A DNA stretch of 32,491 nt from a virus, in the IMG/VR virus record IMGVR_UViG_3300009285_004588, positions 1 through 32,491 of that record. One strand, written 5' to 3'. The notes below the pieces were generated by a model. That model did no database searches. It was not told where the DNA came from and worked only from the letters and a program-made list of their open reading frames with translations. Every line of letters begins with the position of its first letter. Within the stretch, counting starts at the first letter, position 1. The position numbers and the translations under genes were made by a program. Positions 1 through 9,637 of the stretch are shown here, piece after piece.

Positions 1-1787
1 CCGCCAATATCTACGGCAACTTGTTTGAAGTTTAACCAAAAGTGATGAAACGGCATGCGTAATATTGTTATAGCTTTATTATTTTGCATAAAGTTTATAA
101 CACCACGTACCATATCCGATTTCCAAATTTCATCACTATCCATTTTGATATAATATTCGCCAACAATTCTTTTAGCTATTTCATTTTGCATATCAACTTT
201 ATCCGCCCAATGTTTTTTATCAATCGGCAGAGTAACCAATTGCACTTTACCCATTATATCTTTTGTTTGGATAAAATCTTTTACATATTCAATTGTGCCG
301 TCAATTGATTTGCCGTTGTTATTATCTCCGCCATACCCGGCAACCATACCGTCTACAATAATGATTTGATATACTGAATTATAAATCGATTGCAGCATGT
401 ACGGTAAATAATCCAAACCATTAAATACGATTGTGCCTGTCGTGATTTTCGGGTATTGAATAACATCTAAAAATTTAGCGGCAGTTGCCTGTCTATTATT
501 TATTTCAATACTCCTATTGCGTAATGCTTCCGCTTTCAATTCGATATTCCCCTTTTCCATCATTGTGTCTATGAATTCAACTTCCTTACCCTTCGGCATG
601 TACATAATCGTATTGCCGTACACCTCACGAAAGACAGGTATGTCATACGCGAACACAGGCAATCCACATAGACCCGCTTCCATAGGCGGTATACCAAACC
701 CTTCAAATGTTGAAGGATGTATAAGAGCATCGCATTTCCGCAATATTGAATACTTTTGTATATCGTTAATGCTGTCATACAAAGTTATCTCATATCCCAT
801 TTGTTTTAAACTTGCCGCCATATCTTTTACATTTTTTGTTATCTTGCCGATCAAATGAAATGCATATTTACTTTTGTTTAACTTTTTAATTAGCGGCATT
901 GGGTTTTTAAATTGCACCATACGGGAAACGTATGCAATTTGTTTTTTTCTAGGTTTCGATGCGCCTGATTTTTTTGCTGCAATATCGGCGGCATAGTAAT
1001 TAACATTTGGATATACAACATGTATTTTGTCTTTATGTTGTTGCCCTATCCATTCTGCCGCATACTCTTTTGTTGTTTCGCTAATTGCAATAATAGCGTC
1101 TGAATTTTGCATTACTTTTTTATACCCTTGCCAGTAATCCTCATTGCCGTCATTCCCATCCCTGAATTTACTGACGTAGTTAGGTGTTTCGAAAATAATA
1201 CTAATTAGTCTGACATTTGGCAATGCTTCGGAATATGCATGTGCAATAAATCCGCCCTGTCGTGGCGCACCTATTACAACATCATGCAGGTTATTGAAAT
1301 CCGGTATATTGCTAAAGTTCATACGGGATTCTATAACCATTTTAAAATTTTCATTACCTTTCAAATATGGTTCAAAGTCTTGTTTAAATATCGGTTCCCT
1401 ATCCGTATAGAAAATCACCGGCACATATTGCGACAACAAAACAGCCATGTGGTAAATGTAATATCTACCACCCGTATAATGGTTGGCACCTTCCATAAAA
1501 ATGCCGATTGGTTTTGTTGTATATTCTGCCGTTTGTTTTGTGTGCATCGTATTAAATTTTGCACCCGATAGAGAATCGAATAACAAAAGTTTTTTGATAC
1601 CGTCCAATGTTGAGCGTATCCCATTTTCCCGCAATGCTTTGCGTGAGATTTGTATATTTACAGTTTCACTACCATTGTTGAATGTTACATCATATTCCCC
1701 AATTGTTTCAACCTGTTTCCCTATCTGATTCCCTATAAAATTTTTTGCACTCCGAATGCTTTTCGAATTTTGAATATTACGTGACAT
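1..1787 (-). CDS. Two-domain glycosyltransferase (GT4-like GT-B domain plus GT2-like GT-A domain), 3' end outside the window
   Basis: About 595 residues are visible from ATG 1787 (leader CAGGCGCAACA) and the frame is still open at base 1. Residues about 90-430 look like a GT-B retaining glycosyltransferase of the GT4 type. They end in HPSTFEGFGIPPMEAG (about residues 358-371), which carries the E-x7-E nucleotide-sugar motif. Residues about 440 to the edge look like a GT-A domain: a TGTIVFNGLDYLPYMLQSIY start, an IIIVDG strand, and YIKMDSDEIW with a DxD-type metal site near residues 550-552. The enzyme would transfer sugars from nucleotide sugars. The acceptor is unknown; virion protein or host-surface glycan is an inference from its place downstream of the capsid genes. 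Separate glycosyltransferases are common in phages, but this tandem fusion is less so. The two domain classes are clear; substrate and product are not. Confidence 0.85.
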   Translation of the reverse strand, partial: MSRNIQNSKSIRSAKNFIGNQIGKQVETIGEYDVTFNNGSETVNIQISRKALRENGIRSTLDGIKKLLLFDSLSGAKFNTMHTKQTAEYTTKPIGIFMEGANHYTGGRYYIYHMAVLLSQYVPVIFYTDREPIFKQDFEPYLKGNENFKMVIESRMNFSNIPDFNNLHDVVIGAPRQGGFIAHAYSEALPNVRLISIIFETPNYVSKFRDGNDGNEDYWQGYKKVMQNSDAIIAISETTKEYAAEWIGQQHKDKIHVVYPNVNYYAADIAAKKSGASKPRKKQIAYVSRMVQFKNPMPLIKKLNKSKYAFHLIGKITKNVKDMAASLKQMGYEITLYDSINDIQKYSILRKCDALIHPSTFEGFGIPPMEAGLCGLPVFAYDIPVFREVYGNTIMYMPKGKEVEFIDTMMEKGNIELKAEALRNRSIEINNRQATAAKFLDVIQYPKITTGTIVFNGLDYLPYMLQSIYNSVYQIIIVDGMVAGYGGDNNNGKSIDGTIEYVKDFIQTKDIMGKVQLVTLPIDKKHWADKVDMQNEIAKRIVGEYYIKMDSDEIWKSDMVRGVINFMQNNKAITILRMPFHHFWLNFKQVAVDIG

Positions 1788-1811
1788 TGTTGCGCCTGTT
1801 TTTGTTTTGTA

Positions 1812-2348
1812 TTAAAAAAGTTTTAATATACTTTCTATTAAATCAAACATGCTAGCATTGAAAATTTTTACAACAATTGAAATAAAAATTATTGCTGTTA
1901 GCATTATTGCAATAAATGTTCGCAATGGCCTAGCATCCATGTTCTTTACCAATGCGCCATATATTGTTTTATCGGAAACTTGTGTAATTTTTTTTTCAAA
2001 TAAATTTGATTGAATAATTTCATAGTTATCGTGTTTTATTTGCCACTCCTGTATATTCGTTAATTTATCGTTAATGTTTCTCAAACTGCCGTTTACAATC
2101 TTGTGTACCGTCTCTGTGGATATTACTTCCATATTTGATTGATACATCTCACGTTCTTTTATCAAAATCTCTTTATGATTATTCAAAAAATCTTGTATAC
2201 GAAAAAAATGTTTATCAAGAGCTTCGGCAAGATTTGTGTTCGCCTTGCCTATTTCTTGTATAACCAATTCTTTTGTATTCAAAAATGTTCGTTGCGCCAT
2301 TTCGGTAATCAATTTTTCGATGTGCTGTTTAATTGTTTCATCTAGCAT
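1812..2348 (-). CDS. Coiled-coil protein with C-terminal membrane anchor
   Basis: The product has 178 residues and belongs to no family I recognise. Residues 1-130 are charged and helical with heptad-like spacing, likely a coiled coil. One hydrophobic helix at about 143-161 lies near the C-terminus, and the last residues are amphipathic, so the protein would be tail-anchored with its long N-terminal part in the cytoplasm. It starts at ATG 2348 behind a weak GGGAAT box. It lies between the capsid terminator and the glycosyltransferase gene, so it may have its own promoter or rely on read-through. A structural or membrane-remodelling role is possible but not shown. Confidence 0.75.
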   Translation of the reverse strand: MLDETIKQHIEKLITEMAQRTFLNTKELVIQEIGKANTNLAEALDKHFFRIQDFLNNHKEILIKEREMYQSNMEVISTETVHKIVNGSLRNINDKLTNIQEWQIKHDNYEIIQSNLFEKKITQVSDKTIYGALVKNMDARPLRTFIAIMLTAIIFISIVVKIFNASMFDLIESILKLF

Positions 2349-2378
2349 AACATTAATTCCCGTTTTAAGTTATAGAAA

Positions 2379-2414
2379 AACGGTGCTGCAATATTTTGTT
2401 ATTACAGCACCGTT
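2379..2414 (-). terminator. Rho-independent terminator after the capsid gene
   Basis: A perfect 10-bp inverted repeat, AACGGTGCTG (2379-2388) and CAGCACCGTT (2405-2414), encloses a 16-nt AT-rich loop. Read on the minus strand, the stem is followed by TTTTTC. It lies just beyond the capsid stop codon, so it would end or attenuate the head-gene transcript before the coiled-coil and glycosyltransferase genes. Confidence 0.8.
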
Positions 2415-2433
2415 GTATAAAATAGGATGTTGT

Positions 2434-3444
2434 TTAGCTGGCGGAACTTGCCGCTTCGATACCGTAGATTTGGCAGAGCGCTTCGTGATACTGAATCGTC
2501 ATATCAATGCGTTCGGTAATGACGATAACAATGGCATCGTTACGCGGAAGATTATCACGCACAATCTTGATTTTCCGACGTTCACCAATAATAACATTGG
2601 CTTTCGGCAAAACAATTCCGTATGTGTCAGTCATATAACCAGAATTGATTACACTGACTTGGCCATACAATTTACCGAATTCACCTGTCAAGATTGTTGC
2701 ATTTGGGCCATACTTATCAACAGTCATAAGCGCTGCATCATCCATAAGTGTGTTAATCGCCCATGGATTCAAGATAGCAACCTGATCTTTCATGTTTCTA
2801 CCCCAAACGCTAAGGTTGTGTATCGCTTCACGAATATACACAGCGCTCATTTCATTATCGCCCGCATTCACTCGATTTGCTGCGCGATTACCGGAACCAA
2901 TAGCGCCGGTTATATCACCCGCAAGAGTGAGCAAGCCGTCAAATGCGAGACGATTATCTTTTGTATACCATGTAGAAGCATTCGCGTTCGCTTCCGTTGC
3001 CGTTGTTGGACTGTGTCCTGTATCGCCAACCAACATTGTTTGTTCTTCTGCACCCGCGAGTGCACCCGCGAAATGTGTTTGTACGATGCTTTCAATATCC
3101 TGTTCAGCATCTTCAATGACTTCGCTTGATAATACAACTTCGCTCATAAACTTTTTCGCTTCCAAACGAATTGTACCTGTTGATACGCCATTCAAAGCGC
3201 TTGTGGCGTCATTACCTTCTGTCGATTGATAATATGCTTTATTACCAGACAAAATTTTCGGCATATCGCGGGTTTTGCCAGACATCGGCACAACGGTAAA
3301 CAATTGTCTACAGAAGTTTTGTTCGCGGACATAACCGATAAACATGTTTGCCAAAGGTTCCGGCAAAAAATCACCGCCGGCACCCGCCGTAGTACCCACT
3401 CCGACACTTTTGCGGATTGCATCAATTAGACCCTTGCTGTCCAT
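2434..3444 (-). CDS. Major capsid protein, HK97 fold
   Basis: The product has 336 residues. A Gly/Ala-rich N-terminus is followed by FLPEPLANMFIGYVREQN, then a segment rich in beta strands (RLEAKKFMSEVVLSSEVIED) typical of the HK97 E-loop, spine helix and P-domain. The C-terminal half holds INSGYMTDTYGIVLPKANV and the strand VIVITERIDMTIQYHEA. Size and order (portal, gp7-like, protease, scaffold, capsid) fit a Caudoviricetes capsid gene. There is no long N-terminal delta domain in this frame; the separate acidic gene upstream probably supplies scaffolding. It starts at ATG 3444 with AAGGAAT upstream and is followed by a strong terminator. Assignment rests on fold-like features and synteny rather than a search. 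Confidence 0.87.
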   Translation of the reverse strand: MDSKGLIDAIRKSVGVGTTAGAGGDFLPEPLANMFIGYVREQNFCRQLFTVVPMSGKTRDMPKILSGNKAYYQSTEGNDATSALNGVSTGTIRLEAKKFMSEVVLSSEVIEDAEQDIESIVQTHFAGALAGAEEQTMLVGDTGHSPTTATEANANASTWYTKDNRLAFDGLLTLAGDITGAIGSGNRAANRVNAGDNEMSAVYIREAIHNLSVWGRNMKDQVAILNPWAINTLMDDAALMTVDKYGPNATILTGEFGKLYGQVSVINSGYMTDTYGIVLPKANVIIGERRKIKIVRDNLPRNDAIVIVITERIDMTIQYHEALCQIYGIEAASSAS

Positions 3445-3508
3445 AATTTTATTCCTTGTGAATTTTTGTGTAATGAAAAATTGTTAAATCGTGTTATATG
3501 CTTTTGGT

Positions 3509-4024
3509 TTACTTGCCGAAAATAACGCTTGAAAATGCTTTCGTCAATCCGTTTTGCGGATTACTTTCGATTTCATCTTCTTCATCCTGCGCGGATTTTG
3601 TTTTCATATCCGTATCATCGTCAACAATTGATTTGCGATTTTCTTTTATAACAAAAGTCACTTCCGCATCTGCAAGATTGATACCCTTTTCCGTTGCGAA
3701 TTTACCAAGCAACGTATTGATTTGTTCTTCGGTTGGCACAATTGTTTCCGGTGTTGCGCTTTTTTCTTTTTCTTCTGTTGCGGTTTTGATTTCTGTTTCG
3801 GTAGCAACTTTCTTTTCAGCAATAAGAGTATCCAATTGAGTTTGAAGTGTTTTCGCCTTCTCTTGCAATTCGATATTTGTTGTATCCTGCGCTTCCGTTT
3901 TTTCTGGAGTATCTTCAACGGTATCTTCTTTCTTTGTCGATTTGATACGCGCATCCATATCGTTTTTCAATTCTGTCAGCTTGGTTGTGAAATCGGCAAT
4001 TGATTTCTTGAAATCGTTTTCCAT
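3509..4024 (-). CDS. Scaffolding-like acidic coiled-coil protein
   Basis: The product has 171 residues, very rich in Glu, Lys, Thr and Asp. A helical coiled-coil stretch covers about residues 45-85. A folded-looking short domain lies at about 95-128 (EEQINTLLGKFATEKG...), and the C-terminal tail contains an acidic DDDTDMKTK region. ATG 4024 sits behind ACAGGTG. Its position between protease and capsid is where capsid scaffolds are usually encoded. Its composition fits a scaffold that the neighbouring protease could remove. The function is inferred from position and composition only. Confidence 0.7.
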   Translation of the reverse strand: MENDFKKSIADFTTKLTELKNDMDARIKSTKKEDTVEDTPEKTEAQDTTNIELQEKAKTLQTQLDTLIAEKKVATETEIKTATEEKEKSATPETIVPTEEQINTLLGKFATEKGINLADAEVTFVIKENRKSIVDDDTDMKTKSAQDEEDEIESNPQNGLTKAFSSVIFGK

Positions 4025-4071
4025 TACAACACCTGTAAAGTTTAGTGAATTTGTGTATTAGTGTGAGTACA

Positions 4072-4884
4072 TTATTTCATTGAAATAGTTGAAAGCAATT
4101 CTGCAACAATAGCTTCGAATTTACCAAATAATTCATTACCCAAATTGAGCTTTTCATCCATATCCAAACCAGACCAAAACAAAATTTCATACATCATATC
4201 TGAATAGATATTGAATGCCGCATACAATGCCGAATGCAGAGATTGCAATTCTACAATATTATCGAAGTTTTCAACATCATCTGCTATTCTTTTTTCAATA
4301 ACTGTTTCAACTACTTCTGTATTTGTTTTGTTTTTATTGAATACTTTCGATACGGCACTTGCGAATGTTGAATAATTTGAAGGGATGCCACATACCGACA
4401 ATTCATAGATTTCACCATCTTCCAATTCTCTGATTTCCCTTCCCATCGTATCCGATTTGTGCCGTTGTATACTTGTGATCCTGCCGCCAACAGAAAAACC
4501 GATCTTAATACCTATTTCATTTTTGTTTAAAATCTGATCGACATAGATATTCTTTTCGCGCTTTTCGAGAAACACTTCAACTTCGATTGCGCCGTCAATA
4601 TATTGCGCATCGGTAATGATACCAACGGTTTTATCCAGTCTCGTATCATGCTCAAAAAATACTGTCATACCTATCATTTCGGGTGCAGTTTTTTTCAAAA
4701 ATTTAGCGGACATGAATTCATCGTCTTTATCAATTTCAGAATTCGTTGCAATGCCAACCAAATAAAAATCATCCGTGCCGTCACTTGCTTTTTTTGTGAT
4801 AATGCCACCACTCTTTTTTAGCGGCATGTAAAAGGTAAAATCACCTGATCCCGATTTGTCTATTTTCTCAATTGTTTCACGCAT
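4072..4884 (-). CDS. Prohead serine protease, XkdF / peptidase S78-like
   Basis: The product has 270 residues. The N-terminal 180 carry the protease signature: GIATNSEIDKDDEFMS (about 44-59), the likely catalytic His in FFEHD (H79), VGIITDA, and the likely nucleophile in IKIGFSVGG (S131). GEIYELSVCGIPSNYSTFA (about 157-175) follows, typical of phage prohead proteases. Residues 190-270 form a helical C-terminal extension without recognised motif, possibly a scaffold-like tail that is cleaved off. The enzyme would mature the prohead by cutting scaffold and capsid precursors. ATG 4884 follows AGGAGT. It is the third gene of the portal, gp7, protease, scaffold, capsid run. Confidence 0.85.
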   Translation of the reverse strand: MRETIEKIDKSGSGDFTFYMPLKKSGGIITKKASDGTDDFYLVGIATNSEIDKDDEFMSAKFLKKTAPEMIGMTVFFEHDTRLDKTVGIITDAQYIDGAIEVEVFLEKREKNIYVDQILNKNEIGIKIGFSVGGRITSIQRHKSDTMGREIRELEDGEIYELSVCGIPSNYSTFASAVSKVFNKNKTNTEVVETVIEKRIADDVENFDNIVELQSLHSALYAAFNIYSDMMYEILFWSGLDMDEKLNLGNELFGKFEAIVAELLSTISMK

Positions 4885-4966
4885 CGCAATTACTCCTGAT
4901 TTTATTAAATGAAATATAAAGTGTTTATCAAATGTTAATGCAAATGAATGTGTTTTGTGTTCTTAT

Positions 4967-5953
4967 CTAGTTAGAGTATAATGTCTCTAAATTATTCACA
5001 GCGATATTGAATTTCCCCTTATCGAATATCGGAATAAACACACACCTGCAATTAGGATGTTGCGGTATTATATCACCAGCTTGTTCCAATATATATATCA
5101 ATCCATCCAATGACATACATATCGCGCATACCCTTTCATCCGGCCCGACTTCATACCGCACTTCCGTCACTACGCCTGAATCTTTATATGCTTGTAATCG
5201 CCCTGCCTGAAATGCTTTTATTATTTCAGTACGCGCAACCATTAGCGCCCATGTATCGGCAGTAATATATCTTGTGTATCCCGCGCGTATGATATTCCCT
5301 TCTTCATCAAGCAATGGCGGGACATTAATAGGTACTGGATTATCCCAAATTAATTTTATTCGTGCCGCTACCTGTTCAGCGCTTTCCCCTAATTCAACAC
5401 CTTCGATAATAGCGCCTTTTAGCAAATCATTTATTTCCTTTGTTACCTTGGATGATATTTCGGACTGACTTTTCTTTATTGCATCTATAGCTGTGGTATT
5501 TACGATCTTAAAATCCACATCTATATCCATCAATTTCAATGCGCTTTTACCGCCCATTTTAAATGATGATATAACCTTCGATTGCATAGCGCTTTCCAAA
5601 GGCCCGCTATACAATGCCGTCACTGTTCTTATTGCTTCATCAATCCCGCCGGAACCTTTGGATACATATTCCCTTACATTATCGTTGCCATGAATATACA
5701 CTCCCAAATAATCCAAAAGACTTTTATTCGCCAAGTATACAGGCAAAAATATATCTTCAAACTTTTGATAAAATTCTTTTTTGTAATCATCAAATACAGC
5801 CAACAAAGATTTGTGCAATTCATCTTCGTATTCATCAAGAATTTCGGTTTCGGATTGTATTGTATTAATACTTTTGTGTATATGATTACTGTGATTGTGT
5901 CCACAATATTCATATAGATTCGCCGTATTATATAGACCTTCCAAATGTCCCAT
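4967..5953 (-). CDS. Head morphogenesis protein, SPP1 gp7 / Mu gpF-like
   Basis: The product has 328 residues. The C-terminal third carries the family signature: ARTEIIKAFQAGRLQAYKD (near 240-258), then DERVCAICMSLDG and PQHPNCRCVFIPI, whose paired cysteines and His look metal-binding. Members of this family attach to portal or DNA inside the capsid and affect head assembly and DNA ejection. The N-terminal region begins with a His-rich stretch (GHNHSNHIH). Only 3 bases separate it from the portal stop codon, so translation is probably coupled, which fits the weak Shine-Dalgarno at ATG 5953. Confidence 0.88.
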   Translation of the reverse strand: MGHLEGLYNTANLYEYCGHNHSNHIHKSINTIQSETEILDEYEDELHKSLLAVFDDYKKEFYQKFEDIFLPVYLANKSLLDYLGVYIHGNDNVREYVSKGSGGIDEAIRTVTALYSGPLESAMQSKVISSFKMGGKSALKLMDIDVDFKIVNTTAIDAIKKSQSEISSKVTKEINDLLKGAIIEGVELGESAEQVAARIKLIWDNPVPINVPPLLDEEGNIIRAGYTRYITADTWALMVARTEIIKAFQAGRLQAYKDSGVVTEVRYEVGPDERVCAICMSLDGLIYILEQAGDIIPQHPNCRCVFIPIFDKGKFNIAVNNLETLYSN

Positions 5954-5956
5954 AAT

Positions 5957-7453
5957 TTAACTCTTAAAACTAAATGCTTTTGATAAAATGCTATTCCGAT
6001 CTTTTAATAGCTTGCTTATTATTTCCTTTTGTCCCGATGATTCCATGTGTTCCCAACCTACAGGCAATGAACGTGCAACAATACCAACATCCATTACTTG
6101 TGCTGAATTATTAGGATCATTCGGCACCATACCCGCTAAATCTGTGATAGGTACAGCAGCACCATTAGGCCCGATGCCAAACGGTGCAACATTATTTTGC
6201 ATATATGGTACATTACCCCATGGCACAGGTGGCAATCCCAAACCCGATGAACGTATCTCATTAATTGTCAATACACCGCTTCGCATATACCTTTCATGGT
6301 ATTCAGCTTGTTTTGTTTTATCTGCAATATCCAAATCATAATCAATGTACACATCATTTATTGCATAAATATTCGGGTTAAAAATCAATTGTAAATTTAA
6401 CCTTTGATATATATTCGACAATAACGGATTTATCGCTTCGATCTTAAATTGTGATACTTGTTCTGCTAAATCGCCCTTGTTCGATTGCTCCCCGTTGCTA
6501 ATGCCCAAAATAGTTGCGGGCATTTTGTATATTGCCATAATCTTTTGTAATAACCATTTCGAATACTCCATGAATTCCATGTCTTTATTCGACATTGCAA
6601 CTTTTTCAATTTTTACGCTACCGTGTTCAGTACCTAAGATAATTGGTGAATGTGGTTTACCCTTTAATTCTTTATCCCACCATTCACGAATTCTTTTCAG
6701 AGCGCTCGAACCTTGTCCCGTGCCTAGCCCTTCCATCATTATCGCAATTCGCGGTGTTGCATTATTATAAAAGAAATCAAGGTTGTATTGTGAGCTATAC
6801 AATTCAGCAGTTACCGTTTGCACTAATGTTTCCAAAGGTGAAAATCCATAATTGCGATTCGATTGTGGATTATTCATAAAGTACATAAGCCTATTTGCTG
6901 GCCATGTCGCTATTATCTTTTGTGCGTTATCAATTTGTTGGTATGCGGAATCTTGTATCAGATTACTTTTGTTATCTAAATTTAAGCGTATTGTGTTCCC
7001 TGCTACGCTGTATATATCCGGTGTTACCTTGCCGCCAATACTCTGAATAGCTATTTCAATTCCATGTGCATCAAATTTTAGAATATCCCGCAGGTACTTT
7101 TTGAGTATTGTATTAAATGTTTCAAATTGGTCATTAGGTCTAATCAGCAATTGTTGCACCCGTTCCATATTTCTTTTTGTTGCATCGGGTATAGCTGAAT
7201 CAGATGTACGAATCGGTTTAATCAATACAGGTACATTGCTCGCTCGCTCAACAATTTTATCTATGACTGCGCGTATCCATACATTGTGTGAATACATTTT
7301 ATCCATTGCATAATAACTGATACCGGATTCGACAAGATTTTTTGCATAACTGTTGCCGTAATCTATTGTTGAGTTATCCGGTATATTAGGATAGTTCCCT
7401 CCGAATCCTGTTCGTGCTTTTGTAAAATTATTTGTACGGGACAAACCTATCAT
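5957..7453 (-). CDS. Portal protein
   Basis: The product has 498 residues, the usual length for HK97/SPP1-type portals. Visible portal features are the NYGFSPLETLVQTVTAELYS helix preceded by MYFMNNPQSNR, the NATPRIAIMMEGLG segment, and MPATILGISNGEQSNKGDLA followed by FKIEAINPLLSNIYQRLN. The portal forms the dodecameric ring at the capsid vertex through which DNA is packaged. ATG 7453 is preceded by AGGTG. It lies downstream of terminase with one small membrane-protein gene in between. Confidence 0.92.
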   Translation of the reverse strand: MIGLSRTNNFTKARTGFGGNYPNIPDNSTIDYGNSYAKNLVESGISYYAMDKMYSHNVWIRAVIDKIVERASNVPVLIKPIRTSDSAIPDATKRNMERVQQLLIRPNDQFETFNTILKKYLRDILKFDAHGIEIAIQSIGGKVTPDIYSVAGNTIRLNLDNKSNLIQDSAYQQIDNAQKIIATWPANRLMYFMNNPQSNRNYGFSPLETLVQTVTAELYSSQYNLDFFYNNATPRIAIMMEGLGTGQGSSALKRIREWWDKELKGKPHSPIILGTEHGSVKIEKVAMSNKDMEFMEYSKWLLQKIMAIYKMPATILGISNGEQSNKGDLAEQVSQFKIEAINPLLSNIYQRLNLQLIFNPNIYAINDVYIDYDLDIADKTKQAEYHERYMRSGVLTINEIRSSGLGLPPVPWGNVPYMQNNVAPFGIGPNGAAVPITDLAGMVPNDPNNSAQVMDVGIVARSLPVGWEHMESSGQKEIISKLLKDRNSILSKAFSFKS

Positions 7454-7461
7454 TGTATCAC

Positions 7462-7860
7462 CTATTTATTTATTTTGTCGGCAATGTATGAAATGCAAAA
7501 TACCGCCAATGTTATTGACAATACCATAAGGTAATTTCCTGCTATCATATTTTGTATTAATAAATACATCGAATAAACAAGAGTACCGACAACGAACATG
7601 TTTAGCGCCCTGTCGATTATTTCAAATATACTATCCGGCAAAAAATAAGTGAGCAACACAGAAAAGAATCTTGCTAATTTAGATAATTTAATAGCGCGAT
7701 TTTCTACCTTTGCTTCCTGCTGCATGCTTTTTCTTCTATCAGATAATCTAGGTTTTGTTTTTCTAAACTTTATCTGTTCTTCTGGAGTAAATTGTATTTC
7801 ATCCGGTAGTATATCTTCTTCCGGCACCGCATGAATAAATCCATTTGTTCTGTCATCCAT
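7462..7860 (-). CDS. Small membrane protein between terminase and portal
   Basis: The product has 132 residues. The first 60 are polar and charged, including a PEEDILPDEIQFTPEEQ acidic stretch and a basic stretch near 31-50. Two or three hydrophobic helices follow, at about 65-74, 88-105 and 110-127. ATG 7860 follows CAGGAGTAATTAAA. I do not recognise the family. A membrane protein between terminase and portal is unusual for a packaging cassette; a role in superinfection exclusion or membrane association is only a guess. Confidence 0.75.
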   Translation of the reverse strand: MDDRTNGFIHAVPEEDILPDEIQFTPEEQIKFRKTKPRLSDRRKSMQQEAKVENRAIKLSKLARFFSVLLTYFLPDSIFEIIDRALNMFVVGTLVYSMYLLIQNMIAGNYLMVLSITLAVFCISYIADKINK

Positions 7861-7888
7861 TTTAATTACTCCTGTTTTTTGCCTGTTA

Positions 7889-9631
7889 TTAAAAGAATAT
7901 GTCAGCGTCCAAATTCAATAGTTCAATAATCCTATCCGTTACGGATACAATACAATCCATAACATCTTTGCTACCTTCCGTTCTTCCTTCATCCGCAAAT
8001 CTTGTATATGATTTTACAGGGTGATCGACTTTCCCGTTGCTTGCAATTTTTAATTCTTTTACTTCACGTTGCGCTATGCCATTAGGATATGTTTTGACTA
8101 ATTGTTGATACATCAAAGATTTCCATGTGTCATACGCATTGTTATTTCTATCTACGGAAAACACATTGCTATCAATACCGGAAGCATTGAATATTTGTAT
8201 CGAATCCGTTGATTGCCAACCATCATACGTTACAAGAATTATTGTAAATTTTAATTGGTCCCTTAGTCTTGTTAAAATAAATTTGCGTACATCCGATAAT
8301 ATAACTTCGCTGCGATTTGTCAACTGTAACGCCAAATCTATTTCAACACCTTTTGTAACTACCTCAATTCCCTCCCCTACGATACTTGAATTAATTTGCA
8401 CACCTGCTTTCGCTAATTCCCTAGATAACTTCGGGTCAATCTTTGGTATCATTGCTTCTAAATGGCCCATTGCAATAGCGGCGCAATCTCTACGTTCGGC
8501 ACCTGTTGCCAAGTCACAATGAATTACATAAAATTTATCTTCTTTTGGTTTAAAGAATTCCTTAAATTCGATATTCATTAGATGGTCTGAATCTATTGTA
8601 ACCAAATCACCAACAATCGGATTTTCAAATTCAGATGAAAACATTCTGCTTAACATATACGATTTTGTTATATAACCTGATCCAGCTTCGGCACCCTTAC
8701 ACTCATATTTCATCGTTGCTTTTTCTGGATTGCGTACATAATCTTTTGCAAAGTCAGATTTATTTATCAATTCGTTAGCTTCCCAACTTGCTAATTTACT
8801 GCTATATACATTCGGATCACTTTCACCCTGTTTAAATACAACATCCATCGGATCATTAGGATAATACATAAATGAGAGTAGTAGCAATTTCCCAATATTT
8901 TTGAATCTTGATTTAATGGATGATTCAATCGATTCTTTTAACTCCATTGCATTTTCCATACGAAACCCGCCGAATTCATCAATAGTACACAATATCGGGC
9001 TTAGTCCTTCACCAATATTTGTTTCACTATTCAATGAATGCGCGGTAATCGCTTTAGGAAAATTCGCTTCAACAGTTTGCAAATCATATCCGTCTCTTAA
9101 ATCCAATCCCCTTGATTCAAACCAATTTTCCCCTGTCTCAATATCCTTGACTAACTTGATAATTGATTTGAATTTTTTGAAAAAAACATTTTGTGCCTGT
9201 CGTGCATTGATTGACATATTTGCTAAATCTATTGCATCGCCATCCGCTATTGAACATCCGTAAGTTTCACGTAAAAATCTTTGTGGATTTTTCAGGCACA
9301 TTAACTTATATATTAAATACGCTTGATACTTTGCTACCGATCTATCTTTTCCGCTACCCTTTCCCCAAAATGCATGAAACTCAAATATATCATTGTTAAA
9401 ATCCGTAGATTTCTTGCCGAATAAATGTACACCCAATCTATACTGTTCCGGAAATAATGGTTCACCCAACATTTCATTACAGAATCTTTTTAGACTAACC
9501 GGAATTTCAGACCAAGGGCTGCTTTTATCCAGTATATTTTTATTTGATCCGATAGCATCAGCCAAACTTGTAATGAAAGTTTGTTTAATGCTATCGGATT
9601 GTTCCGTCTTTGTGCGCCTGTTTCGTGCCAT
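7889..9631 (-). CDS. terL: Terminase large subunit
   Basis: The product has 580 residues. The ATPase domain has a Walker A-like GKGSGKDR (90-97) and a Walker B region PILCTIDEFGG with the DE pair at 218-219. The nuclease domain has a strand ending in an acidic residue, YVIHCDLATG (Asp 373), then TYDGWQSTDS (near 468-477) and a C-terminal KDVMD (555-559). These match the RNase H-like terminase nuclease. It powers DNA translocation into the prohead and cuts concatemers. No adjacent gene is an obvious small subunit; the short genes at 11350-12573 are candidates by position only. ATG 9631 lies 6 bases after the previous gene, so translation is likely coupled. Confidence 0.93.
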   Translation of the reverse strand: MARNRRTKTEQSDSIKQTFITSLADAIGSNKNILDKSSPWSEIPVSLKRFCNEMLGEPLFPEQYRLGVHLFGKKSTDFNNDIFEFHAFWGKGSGKDRSVAKYQAYLIYKLMCLKNPQRFLRETYGCSIADGDAIDLANMSINARQAQNVFFKKFKSIIKLVKDIETGENWFESRGLDLRDGYDLQTVEANFPKAITAHSLNSETNIGEGLSPILCTIDEFGGFRMENAMELKESIESSIKSRFKNIGKLLLLSFMYYPNDPMDVVFKQGESDPNVYSSKLASWEANELINKSDFAKDYVRNPEKATMKYECKGAEAGSGYITKSYMLSRMFSSEFENPIVGDLVTIDSDHLMNIEFKEFFKPKEDKFYVIHCDLATGAERRDCAAIAMGHLEAMIPKIDPKLSRELAKAGVQINSSIVGEGIEVVTKGVEIDLALQLTNRSEVILSDVRKFILTRLRDQLKFTIILVTYDGWQSTDSIQIFNASGIDSNVFSVDRNNNAYDTWKSLMYQQLVKTYPNGIAQREVKELKIASNGKVDHPVKSYTRFADEGRTEGSKDVMDCIVSVTDRIIELLNLDADIFF

Positions 9632-9637
9632 TATATA

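Noticed and set aside
84-1728. Several plus-strand frames and short minus frames at the left end
   Set aside because: They lie over the continuous minus-strand glycosyltransferase frame, which has clear motifs and a ribosome binding site; none has its own leader.
2236-3229. Plus-strand frame of 297 codons opposite the capsid gene
   Set aside because: Cys/Ile-rich, low-complexity translation with no ribosome binding site; it is the shadow of the capsid gene.
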